Positions 26,880 through 34,097 of a DNA stretch of 64,000 bases are shown piece after piece. The translations under genes and the position numbers were made by a program. The stretch is from an uncultured Rhodospirillaceae bacterium (lineage in GTDB: Bacteria; Pseudomonadota; Alphaproteobacteria; Azospirillales; Azospirillaceae): positions 310,001 through 374,000 of the forward strand of contig CALBDS010000003.1 of assembly GCA_937927415.1 (NCBI GenBank), written 5' to 3'. Below the pieces are notes generated by a model that did no database searches, had not been told where the DNA came from, and saw only the letters and a program-made list of their open reading frames with translations. Position 1 is the stretch's first letter. The number at the start of each line of letters is the position of its first letter.

Positions 26880-26899
26880 GCAGTGAAGAACTTCACTGC
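26880..26899. promoter_or_regulatory. Inverted repeat, candidate operator of the YcaO/TfuA locus
   Basis: GCAGTGAAG and CTTCACTGC form a perfect 9-bp inverted repeat around AA in the 217-base divergent region between the RHH gene and the peptide gene. A dimeric RHH or Crp-type protein could bind it. It is 124 bases upstream of the peptide start. Confidence 0.5.
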
Positions 26900-27022
26900 G
26901 CAACCACACCCCCCATGCCAGGGTATGCCCCCATGAAGCGCCCCGCTCTGGCGGACAGCGCGGCATGCCGGCCTCCGGCGGGCCTTTGCACCCGTTCCTC
27001 TTTCAAAAGAAAAGGTGATCCT

Positions 27023-27220
27023 ATGACCTCGATGATTTCGCACACCTCCCTGATCCGCGGCGCCGACGGCCGTCTGTTCGCCATCACCACCCAGGGCGTG
27101 GTCGAAGTGCCGGAAACCGCCGCCGGCGGCACCGCCGCCATCGTGCGGGCGGGCGACCGCGGCACCTTCGACGCCGCCGATCACGCCGCCAGCCGTTCGT
27201 TCATCACCCCGGGCGCCTGA
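27023..27220 (+). CDS. 65-residue peptide, candidate substrate of the YcaO/TfuA enzymes
   Basis: A small protein starting at ATG 27023 behind AAAAGGTG; the upstream in-frame starts have no ribosome site and would run through the operator region. It has no cysteine, no signal peptide and no membrane segment. Ser and Thr are spread over the whole length, and eight glycines (for example near 35-36 and 64) lie mainly in the second half. The charged/hydrophobic start (SLIRGADGRLFAITTQGVVEV) could be a leader bound by YcaO and the Gly/Ala/Asp-rich end a core. It lies 109 bases before the ycaO gene with a hairpin between, the usual layout of a RiPP precursor. No known precursor family is recognised, so this role is inferred from position. 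Confidence 0.68.
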   Translation: MTSMISHTSLIRGADGRLFAITTQGVVEVPETAAGGTAAIVRAGDRGTFDAADHAASRSFITPGA

Positions 27221-27243
27221 CCATCGTCACAGGATCGGGTGCA

Positions 27244-27279
27244 GGGCCGTGGTGGATGCCTCATTCTCACCACGGTCCC
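27244..27279 (+). terminator. Attenuator-like hairpin between peptide gene and ycaO
   Basis: GGGCCGTGGTG (27244-27254) pairs with CACCACGGTCCC (27268-27279) around a 13-base loop. There is no T-run, so it would act as a partial block or RNA-end stabiliser and let the peptide be made in excess over the enzymes. Confidence 0.6.
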
Positions 27280-27329
27280 GCCCGCCTGTCCGCCCCCTGA
27301 CGGATCCGACCGCACCGGAGTGAGCCGGG

Positions 27330-28613
27330 ATGCCCTTCGACCATCTTTCCGCCCCCGCCGACGCCTCGCAGACGGCTCATACGCGCAAAATCCATGTCTG
27401 CGGCACCCACCGCACCATGGCACCGGAAGACACGCTGGCCCGTGTGACGCCGCTGTTTCCGGTGATGGGCATCACCCGCGTCGCCAACGTGACCGGGCTG
27501 GACAAGGTGGGGATTCCGGTGGTGATGGTCACGCGGCCCAACGCCCGCTCCATCGCCGTGTCCCAGGGCAAGGGCGCCTCGCTGGCGGCGGCCAAGGCGT
27601 CGGGCGTGATGGAGTCGGTGGAGGTCTACCACGCCGAACGCATCACCCTGCCCGTCAAGTTCGCCAGCTACGAGGATCTGCGCTGGAGCCATCGGGTGGT
27701 CGATGTCAGCCGCCTGCCGCGGCTGGCCGGCAGCAGCTTTTCCCCCCACACGCCCATGCTGTGGATCGAGGGGACCGACCTGATGACCGACACCCCGGCG
27801 CTGGTGCCCTATGAAATGGTGTCGATGAACTACACCCTGCCGCTTCCCCCCGGCAGCGGCGCCTTTCTTGCCAGTTCCAACGGCCTCGCCTCGGGCAACC
27901 ACCGGCTGGAGGCCATCACCCACGGCCTGAACGAGGTGGTGGAGCGCGACGCCCTGACCCTGTGGCACCAGCGCGGTGCCGCCGGGCGGGCCGCCCGCCG
28001 GCTGGACCTGTCGACCGTCACCGATCCCCTGTGCCGCAGCCTGATCGCCCGTTTCGACGCGGCGGCGGTGGAGGTGGCCGCGTGGGATCTGACCACCGAC
28101 GTGGGCCTGCCCACCTTTCTGGTGCGGGTGATCGAAGGGGACGCACGGCTGGAAAGCACCATCCGCCCCGCAACGGGGTCGGGCACCCACACCACCCGCG
28201 AGGTGGCGCTGGCCCGCGCCCTGACCGAAGCGGCCCAGAGCCGCCTGACCTTCATCTCCGGCGCGCGGGACGACATGCCGCGCGACGAATACACCGCCCA
28301 CCTGTCCCCCGACCTGCGGGGGCGCTGGCGCCGGGAAGCCCATGGCGACGGCCCTGGGTGCGATTTCGCCGGCTGCCCGACCGCCCCCGCCCAGACGCTG
28401 GCCGAGGATCTGGACCACCAGTTGTCCCGCCTGCGCGCCGTGGGCATCACCGAAGCGGTCGCCATCGACCTGACCAAACCGGAATTCGGCATCCCCGTGG
28501 TGCGGGTGGTCGTGCCCGGCCTGGAGGGGGTGGACCATTCCCCCGATTATCTGCTGGGTGCCCGCGCCAGCACCGTCTCCGACGAATCCCGTGCCGAGGA
28601 AGTCCGCCAATGA
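27330..28613 (+). CDS. ycaO: YcaO-domain cyclodehydratase/thioamidation enzyme
   Basis: A 427-residue YcaO protein; the ATG at 27330 follows GGAG. The ATP-binding elements are in place: SQGKGASLAAAKASGVMESVE (residues 78-98), NGLASGN (184-190) and EAITHGLNEVVERDA (194-208). AEAAQSR-like TEAAQSRLTFISG follows later. YcaO enzymes use ATP to activate a peptide-backbone amide oxygen. With TfuA they install thioamides, without it often azolines. The C-terminus is not the Pro-rich PxPxP tail of azoline-forming enzymes, which fits the thioamide branch. The TGA overlaps the ATG of tfuA (ATGA), so the two proteins are made together. The substrate is probably the upstream 65-residue peptide. Confidence 0.93.
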   Translation: MPFDHLSAPADASQTAHTRKIHVCGTHRTMAPEDTLARVTPLFPVMGITRVANVTGLDKVGIPVVMVTRPNARSIAVSQGKGASLAAAKASGVMESVEVYHAERITLPVKFASYEDLRWSHRVVDVSRLPRLAGSSFSPHTPMLWIEGTDLMTDTPALVPYEMVSMNYTLPLPPGSGAFLASSNGLASGNHRLEAITHGLNEVVERDALTLWHQRGAAGRAARRLDLSTVTDPLCRSLIARFDAAAVEVAAWDLTTDVGLPTFLVRVIEGDARLESTIRPATGSGTHTTREVALARALTEAAQSRLTFISGARDDMPRDEYTAHLSPDLRGRWRREAHGDGPGCDFAGCPTAPAQTLAEDLDHQLSRLRAVGITEAVAIDLTKPEFGIPVVRVVVPGLEGVDHSPDYLLGARASTVSDESRAEEVRQ

Positions 28614-29413
28614 TCATCCCCGCCTCCACCCCGGCCCTGGCCCCGTCCCGCCCCGCCATGGCGCGGGAAACATCCGCCTCCCGCACCGCGGCGGTGATCT
28701 TCCTCGGGCCGTCGCTGGCACGGGCCAAGGCGGAACAGGAACTGGACGCGGTGTATCTGCCGCCGGTCGCCCAGGGGGATGTCACCCGCGCCCTGACCAC
28801 CCTGCGGCCGCGCGCCATCGGCATCATCGACGGCTATTTCGAATGCGTGCCCGCCGTCTGGCACAAGGAGATCCTCCACGCGCTGGATCAGGGGGTGGCG
28901 GTGTTCGGTGCCGCCAGCATGGGGGCGCTGCGGGCTGCCGAACTGCACCCGTTCGGGATGACCGGCGTGGGGGCGGTGTTCGAAGCCTACCGCGACGGGC
29001 GGCTGGAGGACGACGACGAGGTGGCGGTCACCCACGGCCCGGCGGAACTGGGCTATCCCGTCCTGTCGGAGGCCATGGTCAACATCCGCCGCACCCTGTC
29101 CGACGCCGCCGCCGACGGCTGCCTCAGCGCCGGCATGGCCACACGGCTGGAGCATCTGGCCAAGGAGCTGCCGTACCGGGAACGCACCTACGGCCGGATC
29201 ATGACCATCGCCGCCGAGATCGGGCTGGACGCCACCGAACTGTCCCGGCTCAAGGCCTGGCTGCCCGCCGGCCGCTTCGACCAGAAGGGAGACGACGCCC
29301 GGCGGATGCTGCGCACCATGCGCCGCTGGCTGGGCCAGGACAGCCACGCGATGGACGTTCGGTTCCATTTCGAACACACCGCCCTGTGGGACCGGGCATC
29401 CCAGGCCGCCTGA
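28610..29413 (+). CDS. tfuA: TfuA-like protein, partner of YcaO
   Basis: A 267-residue protein whose ATG at 28610 overlaps the ycaO stop by four bases. The TfuA core is clear: RPRAIGIIDGYFECVPAVWHKEIL, then GAASMGALRAAEL and LEDDDEVAVTHGPAEL (about residues 70-145). TfuA was first named from the trifolitoxin operon. In thioamidation systems it recruits the sulfur donor, a thiocarboxylated ThiS-like protein, and stimulates YcaO. No ThiF/ThiS gene lies beside it, so sulfur would come from the housekeeping pathway. The C-terminal 100 residues are helical and variable. Confidence 0.93.
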   Translation: MIIPASTPALAPSRPAMARETSASRTAAVIFLGPSLARAKAEQELDAVYLPPVAQGDVTRALTTLRPRAIGIIDGYFECVPAVWHKEILHALDQGVAVFGAASMGALRAAELHPFGMTGVGAVFEAYRDGRLEDDDEVAVTHGPAELGYPVLSEAMVNIRRTLSDAAADGCLSAGMATRLEHLAKELPYRERTYGRIMTIAAEIGLDATELSRLKAWLPAGRFDQKGDDARRMLRTMRRWLGQDSHAMDVRFHFEHTALWDRASQAA

Positions 29414-29517
29414 CCGCCCCGTTGCCGGCTGCGTCGAATCGCCGGTCCGTTGCACCGGAAGCGGCGATCCTGCCGCCTATCGCTCCCCCGGCCCCCGCGC
29501 TATACTGAGGGCGGCAT

Positions 29518-29531
29518 TTTCCGGTCGGAAA
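29518..29531. promoter_or_regulatory. Inverted repeat upstream of the Crp/Fnr gene
   Basis: TTTCCG and CGGAAA flank GT at 29518-29531, 28 bases before the Crp/Fnr start, and a TATACT at 29501-29506 could be its -10 element. Autoregulation is plausible but only a pattern. Confidence 0.3.
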
Positions 29532-29558
29532 GTTGCAAAACAGCGCCGGAACGACACG

Positions 29559-30293
29559 ATGACCAAATCGGGGGCGGCGGTCCCCAGGACCGGGGCCGCC
29601 GACATCGCCGCGATCTTACGCCGGAACCGCTTGCTGGGCGAATTGGAGCCGGGCGAAATGGCGGAACTGGTGGCGCTGGGCCGGCTGGAACGCTACACCC
29701 CCGACACACCGATTTTCGTCAAAGGCGACCCCGGCGACAGCCTGTTCGCCATCCTGTCCGGGCAGATCGGCATCCACACCTCGTCCCAGGACGGGAAGGT
29801 GATGCAGCTCAACATCCTCAATCCCGGCGACATTCTGGGCGAAATCGCCCTGTTGGACGGCAAGGAGCGGACGGCCAGCGCCACGTCCCTCCGTCCGACC
29901 GAACTCTACCGGCTGGACCGGGCCGACTTCATCCCCTTCCTTGAACGCCACCCATCCCTGTGCATCCGCATGATGGCGGTTCTGTGCGAACGGATGCGCT
30001 GGATCAGCGACACCATCGAAGACACCGTTTTCCTGGACGTGCCGCACCGGCTGGCCAAGCGGCTGCTGCTGCTGGCCGACACCTACGGCCAGCCCGGCCC
30101 CGACGGGATCCGCATCACCCAGCCGGTGTCACAGGAAGGGCTGGCGAACATGCTCGGCGTGTCCCGCGAGATTATAAACAAAAGCTTCGCATCTTTGAAA
30201 AGGATGAAAGCCCTTTCTTACACGAAGGGTTTCATCGTCCTGACGAATCCCGCCCTGATCCGTGACATGGCCGGCGAAAATCAAGAGGAATGA
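29559..30293 (+). CDS. Crp/Fnr-family transcriptional regulator
   Basis: A 244-residue regulator. An N-terminal cyclic-nucleotide-type beta roll (residues 20-140) keeps the phosphate cassette form GDILGEIALLDGKERTAS, with the Glu and Arg that bind cAMP or cGMP in CRP. It has no FNR-like cysteine cluster. The C-terminal winged helix shows VSQEGLANMLGVSREIINKSFASL, where the RE---K pattern of the recognition helix is closer to CRP than to FNR. It follows tfuA by 145 bases, so it may have its own promoter, but it belongs to the same syntenic block with the RHH proteins. Confidence 0.9.
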   Translation: MTKSGAAVPRTGAADIAAILRRNRLLGELEPGEMAELVALGRLERYTPDTPIFVKGDPGDSLFAILSGQIGIHTSSQDGKVMQLNILNPGDILGEIALLDGKERTASATSLRPTELYRLDRADFIPFLERHPSLCIRMMAVLCERMRWISDTIEDTVFLDVPHRLAKRLLLLADTYGQPGPDGIRITQPVSQEGLANMLGVSREIINKSFASLKRMKALSYTKGFIVLTNPALIRDMAGENQEE

Positions 30294-30401
30294 CAGGAAA
30301 AGGATATGGCAAAATCCTTTTAAGGCTATCATACTGCCGACAGGTGAGCGGAAAGAAAGCCTTACTGTTATCGTATCTCTGCGATTAAAAGGGCCGGAAC
30401 T

Positions 30402-30815
30402 ATGGACGACGCGGGGCCGACACCAAGGACAGAGACAGCGATCCCGGACACCGGCGGTCTGACGGTCCGCACCATCAAAGTGGGAACCCGCTCCGTCCCC
30501 ATCCGGCTGGAATCCTCCTATTGGGACGGGCTGGATGACATCTGCAGCCGCGAGCTGCTGACCCCCGCCGAACTGGTCTCCGACATCAAGCAACGGCTGG
30601 ACGAACAGCACCACCCGGCCCGGCGCCCCCGCGGGGTATCGCTGGCAAACGCCATCCGGGTGTTCATCGTCGGCTATTACCGCCGGGCCGCCACGGAAAA
30701 AGGCCATTCGCGCGCTGGACACGGCCGTGGCGATCCCTTCGTCAGCACCCCGTTCGACACGTCCCCGAACGAACCGGCCGGGAAACGCAAAGCCATGGCG
30801 GACAGCCAGGACTAG
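30402..30815 (+). CDS. Second ribbon-helix-helix protein (RHH_4 type)
   Basis: A 137-residue protein with a central RHH_4 domain (about residues 25-95): TRSVPIRLESSYWDGLDDIC, LLTPAELVSDIKQRL and ANAIRVFIVGYYRRA. The WDGLxDI and AxRVxxxxYxxxA elements also occur in the RHH protein at 26503, so the two are paralogues. The C-terminal 40 residues are basic, Pro/Ser-rich and probably disordered. It is 108 bases after the Crp/Fnr gene. Its end lies close to the start of the histidine kinase. Confidence 0.78.
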   Translation: MDDAGPTPRTETAIPDTGGLTVRTIKVGTRSVPIRLESSYWDGLDDICSRELLTPAELVSDIKQRLDEQHHPARRPRGVSLANAIRVFIVGYYRRAATEKGHSRAGHGRGDPFVSTPFDTSPNEPAGKRKAMADSQD

Positions 30816-30903
30816 CCGTCCCATCCTATTCGCTTCCGCCAGGGTTACGCTCCCCCCCATTGCTGGTACAACGGCGCCGTTCACCGCAACCTCGCTGCCC
30901 GCC

Positions 30904-32931
30904 ATGCCCGACGCCTTTTCCCGTGTTTTTCCCTTTCCGTCTCTGTCATGGCGCGATGGGGTGGCGGCAGGGATGGCGTTGGCCGCCATCTTTGCCGCCC
31001 TGGCGGTGATGGCCCACGCCTCGTTCCTGCTGTTCCACAGTCTGGCGGAACTGTTCAGCATCGGGGTGGGGGTGATGCTGCTGGCGATTTCCTGGCACAC
31101 CCGCCACATCAACCAGTCGCCGTTCCTGGGCGTGCTGGGGCTGTCCTGCGCGGCGCCGGCGGCCATTGATCTGCTCCACACGCTGACCTATCCGGGCATG
31201 GGGGTACTTCCCGGCCTGCCGGTGGACGAGGCGACCCGTTACTGGGTGGTTGCCCGCTTCATCCAGGCCGCCAGCTTCCTGATGGCGGCCCTGTCGCTGC
31301 CCCGCGGCGGCCCGCCCCCGCCGCATCGGGTGCTGCTGCTCCAGGCCGGGCTGGTGGGGCTGTCCGTGATCGTGGTGACCCAGGGCTGGATGCCGGTGTG
31401 CTTCGACCCGGAAACCGGCCTGACCCCTTTCAAGATCATCAGCGAATATGTGATCTGCGTCATCGCGGCGGCGGCCTGCGCCGTCCTGATCCGTCACCGC
31501 CACCATCTGGACGGCAGCGTGTTCTGGCTGGTGCTGGCCGGGTTCGCTGTGCTGATCCCGCAGGAGTTGGTGTTCACCCTCTACACCTCGCCGCACAGCC
31601 TGACCAACGCCGCCGGGCATTTCCTCAAGATCCTGTCCTTCTCTCTGATCTACCGGGCGCTGGTGGTCACGGCGCTGCGCCGCCCGTACGAGGTGATGTT
31701 CCTGAAGCTGGCCCGCAGCGAACAGGCCCTGACCGATCACAGCGCCCGGCTGGAAGAGATGGTGGCCAGCCGCACCACCGCCCTCAGCGCCAGTGAGAAA
31801 CGCTGGCGGGCGCTGCTGGAATGCTCCAACGACTGGTTCTGGGAAACCGACGCCGGGGGGACCGTCACCAGCCTGTCGGGCCGTGCCGGCGGCCTGCTGG
31901 GGGAACACCCCGCCCTGTGGCTGGGACGCCGGTTCGACGCTCTGCCCGACGCCGCCCGCGGGCCGGAGGATTACCCGCTGCTGGACGCGGCCATGGCGGC
32001 ACGGGCGCCGTTCCGGGAGCTTTCCTTCCCCCTGCTGGCTGCGGACCTGCCGGGACAATGGGTGTCGGTCAGCGGCCTGCCGCGGTTCGACGGTGCCGGG
32101 CGCTTTCTGGGTTACCACGGCACGGTCAGCGACGTCACCGACCGCCGCCGCACCACCGAAGCGGTGCGGCAGAAGCAGACCATGGCCGCCCTGGGCAGTC
32201 TGGTGGGCGGGCTGGCGCACGAAATCAACAACCTGCTTCAGCCCATCATCAGCTTCAGCGAACTGGCCCTGGCCCGCACCGACGGGGATTCCCGCACCCA
32301 GACCTTTCTGGCCGCCATCCGCGACAGCGGGCTGAACGCGCGGGCGATCATGCGCGACGTGCTGACGTTTTCCCGCGGCGAAGTCACCGGATCGGATCCG
32401 GCCGATATGGACCAGACGGTGCGTTCGGCGGTGCGGCTGGCGCAACCGTCGCTGCCCGCGGGTATCCGCATCGAAACCGCCGTGGCTCCCGGCCTGCCGC
32501 CGGTGGTCCTGACCACGACGGAACTGACGCAGGTGCTGCTGAACCTGATCCAGAACGGGCGCGACGCCATGCCCGAGGGCGGCACCTTGACGATTGCCGC
32601 CAGGGCGCTCACCCTGGATGACGGAATGGCAGCCCATCTGGACCTGCGGCCCGGCGCCTATGTCCGTCTGACCATCGCCGATACCGGCACGGGCATGGAC
32701 GAAGCGACGCGGGTGCGGGTCTTCGAACCCTTCTTCACCACCAAACCCATGGGCCAGGGGACCGGGCTGGGGCTGGCGGTGGTGCATGGGATCGTGCGGA
32801 ACCGCGGCGGCATCATCACGGTGGACAGCGCACCGGAGCGCGGCACCACCATGCTGATCGACCTCCCGGCCGCCGCCGTTCCGGAGGACAACGACAAGGA
32901 CATTGCGAATGGCAAGAATTCTGGTGGTTGA
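30904..32931 (+). CDS. MASE3/PAS hybrid-type sensor histidine kinase
   Basis: A 675-residue inner membrane kinase. The start is uncertain: ATG 30904 has no strong ribosome site, but a longer frame would overlap the RHH gene. Residues 20-240 hold about seven membrane segments of MASE3 type (FHSLAELFSIGVGVMLLAISWHTRH, AIDLLHTLTYPGMG, YWVVARFIQAASFLM). A PAS domain follows (LLECSNDWFWETDAGG). The kinase core has the H-box GGLAHEINNLLQP, N-box LLNLIQNGRDAMPEGG, DTGTGMDEATR and GTGLGLAVVHGI. This is the HisKA/HATPase_c type that pairs with a short receiver. That receiver gene overlaps its 3' end by 23 bases. Confidence 0.88.
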   Translation: MPDAFSRVFPFPSLSWRDGVAAGMALAAIFAALAVMAHASFLLFHSLAELFSIGVGVMLLAISWHTRHINQSPFLGVLGLSCAAPAAIDLLHTLTYPGMGVLPGLPVDEATRYWVVARFIQAASFLMAALSLPRGGPPPPHRVLLLQAGLVGLSVIVVTQGWMPVCFDPETGLTPFKIISEYVICVIAAAACAVLIRHRHHLDGSVFWLVLAGFAVLIPQELVFTLYTSPHSLTNAAGHFLKILSFSLIYRALVVTALRRPYEVMFLKLARSEQALTDHSARLEEMVASRTTALSASEKRWRALLECSNDWFWETDAGGTVTSLSGRAGGLLGEHPALWLGRRFDALPDAARGPEDYPLLDAAMAARAPFRELSFPLLAADLPGQWVSVSGLPRFDGAGRFLGYHGTVSDVTDRRRTTEAVRQKQTMAALGSLVGGLAHEINNLLQPIISFSELALARTDGDSRTQTFLAAIRDSGLNARAIMRDVLTFSRGEVTGSDPADMDQTVRSAVRLAQPSLPAGIRIETAVAPGLPPVVLTTTELTQVLLNLIQNGRDAMPEGGTLTIAARALTLDDGMAAHLDLRPGAYVRLTIADTGTGMDEATRVRVFEPFFTTKPMGQGTGLGLAVVHGIVRNRGGIITVDSAPERGTTMLIDLPAAAVPEDNDKDIANGKNSGG

Positions 32932-33295
32932 GGACACGGCTCCGGTACGGTTGGTGGTCGCCACCGTGCTGGAGGACATGGGCCATGCCGTGGACACCGC
33001 CGAAAACGGCCTGATCGCCCTGGACCGGATGAAGGAAGGCTCCTACGACCTGATCGTCACCGACGTGCTGATGCCCGAGGTCGATGGAATCGGCGTCATC
33101 AAGGCCGCCCGCCGGCTGACCCCGGCGCCGCGGGTCTTGGCGATTTCCGGCGGCGCCCCCAACCTTCCGGCCGGCTACGCCCTGAAAATGACCGAGATGT
33201 TCAGCGCCGATGCCGTGCTCTACAAGCCCTTCCTGAACGAGGAACTGGAAAGGACCGTGACCAGCCTGCTGGCGGTGGCGGAGGAGCGGACCTGA
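32909..33295 (+). CDS. Single-domain response regulator
   Basis: A 128-residue CheY-like receiver without output domain. ILVVEDTAPVR contains the acidic pair, DLIVTDVLMPEVDG the phospho-accepting aspartate and YKPF the conserved lysine. The ATG at 32909 is inside the kinase gene, eight bases after AAGGA, so the two are translationally coupled. It probably takes the phosphate from that kinase and passes the signal to an unknown partner. Confidence 0.9.
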   Translation: MARILVVEDTAPVRLVVATVLEDMGHAVDTAENGLIALDRMKEGSYDLIVTDVLMPEVDGIGVIKAARRLTPAPRVLAISGGAPNLPAGYALKMTEMFSADAVLYKPFLNEELERTVTSLLAVAEERT

Positions 33296-33330
33296 CCCGG
33301 CCAAACCCGGAAACGCGGCCCGGAAACGCG

Positions 33331-33366
33331 AAAGGCCGCCTCTGCCTGATGGCATGGCGGCCCTTT
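33331..33366 (-). terminator. tRNA operon terminator, copy 1
   Basis: AAAGGCCGCC (33331-33340) pairs with GGCGGCCCTTT (33356-33366), one bulge, loop of 15. On the minus strand it follows the 3' end of tRNA-Asp and ends in TTT. Confidence 0.75.
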
Positions 33367-33413
33367 CACGGGTCAACCGATTGTCTGACCATCAACCATC
33401 CCCAGCAAGGGGG

Positions 33414-33490
<77 letters not shown>

Positions 33491-33494
33491 ATGA

Positions 33495-33569
33495 TGGCTC
33501 CGGCGGTAGGATTCGAACCTACGACCAACGGATTAACAGTCCGCTGCGCTACCGCTGCGCCACGCCGGA
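33495..33569 (-). tRNA. tRNA-Asn (anticodon GTT), copy 1
   Basis: The 75-nt cloverleaf includes an encoded CCA. Acceptor TCCGGCG pairs with CGCCGGA, the anticodon loop reads CTGTTAA and the T-arm has GGTTCGAATCC. It is separated from tRNA-Asp by four bases, so both are one transcript. Confidence 0.96.
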
Positions 33570-33695
33570 TCAATCGGTGGGCGGTCTTTTACGTCAGACG
33601 GGACGGGAGTGCAAGCGGATATGACGGGCGCAATCGTCTTTTTCCCAACTTTTTTCGCCACGGCCCCGACCGGGTGCAGAAAGCCCGGAAACGCG

Positions 33696-33731
33696 AAAGG
33701 CCGCCTCTGCCTCACGGCATGGCGGCCCTTT
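33696..33731 (-). terminator. tRNA operon terminator, copy 2
   Basis: The same hairpin as at 33331-33366, with two base changes in the loop. Confidence 0.75.
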
Positions 33732-33778
33732 CACGGGTCAACCGATTGTCTGACCATCAACCATCCCCAGCAAGGGGG

Positions 33779-33855
<77 letters not shown>

Positions 33856-33859
33856 ATGA

Positions 33860-33934
33860 TGGCTCCGGCGGTAGGATTCGAACCTACGACCAACGGATTA
33901 ACAGTCCGCTGCGCTACCGCTGCGCCACGCCGGA
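33860..33934 (-). tRNA. tRNA-Asn (anticodon GTT), copy 2
   Basis: Identical in sequence to the copy at 33495, including the encoded CCA. Confidence 0.96.
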
Positions 33935-34097
33935 TCAATCGGTGGGCGGTCTTTTACGTCAGACGGCGGGGGTGCGCAAGGCTTTTCTCACCACCCCGGT
34001 GATTTTTCCCGATCCGCCGGACGCAGACGGCAAAACGGGCCGGCGTTGCCGCCGACCCATTCTTCATCAAGGGCTTATAGACCCGCAGCCGCCCCGC

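Noticed and set aside
26798..27022. A 140-residue version of the peptide gene starting at 26798
   Set aside because: It runs through the divergent promoter region and operator repeat, and only the ATG at 27023 has a ribosome site.
29559..30293. The Crp/Fnr protein as a classical oxygen-sensing FNR
   Set aside because: No N-terminal cysteine cluster is present.
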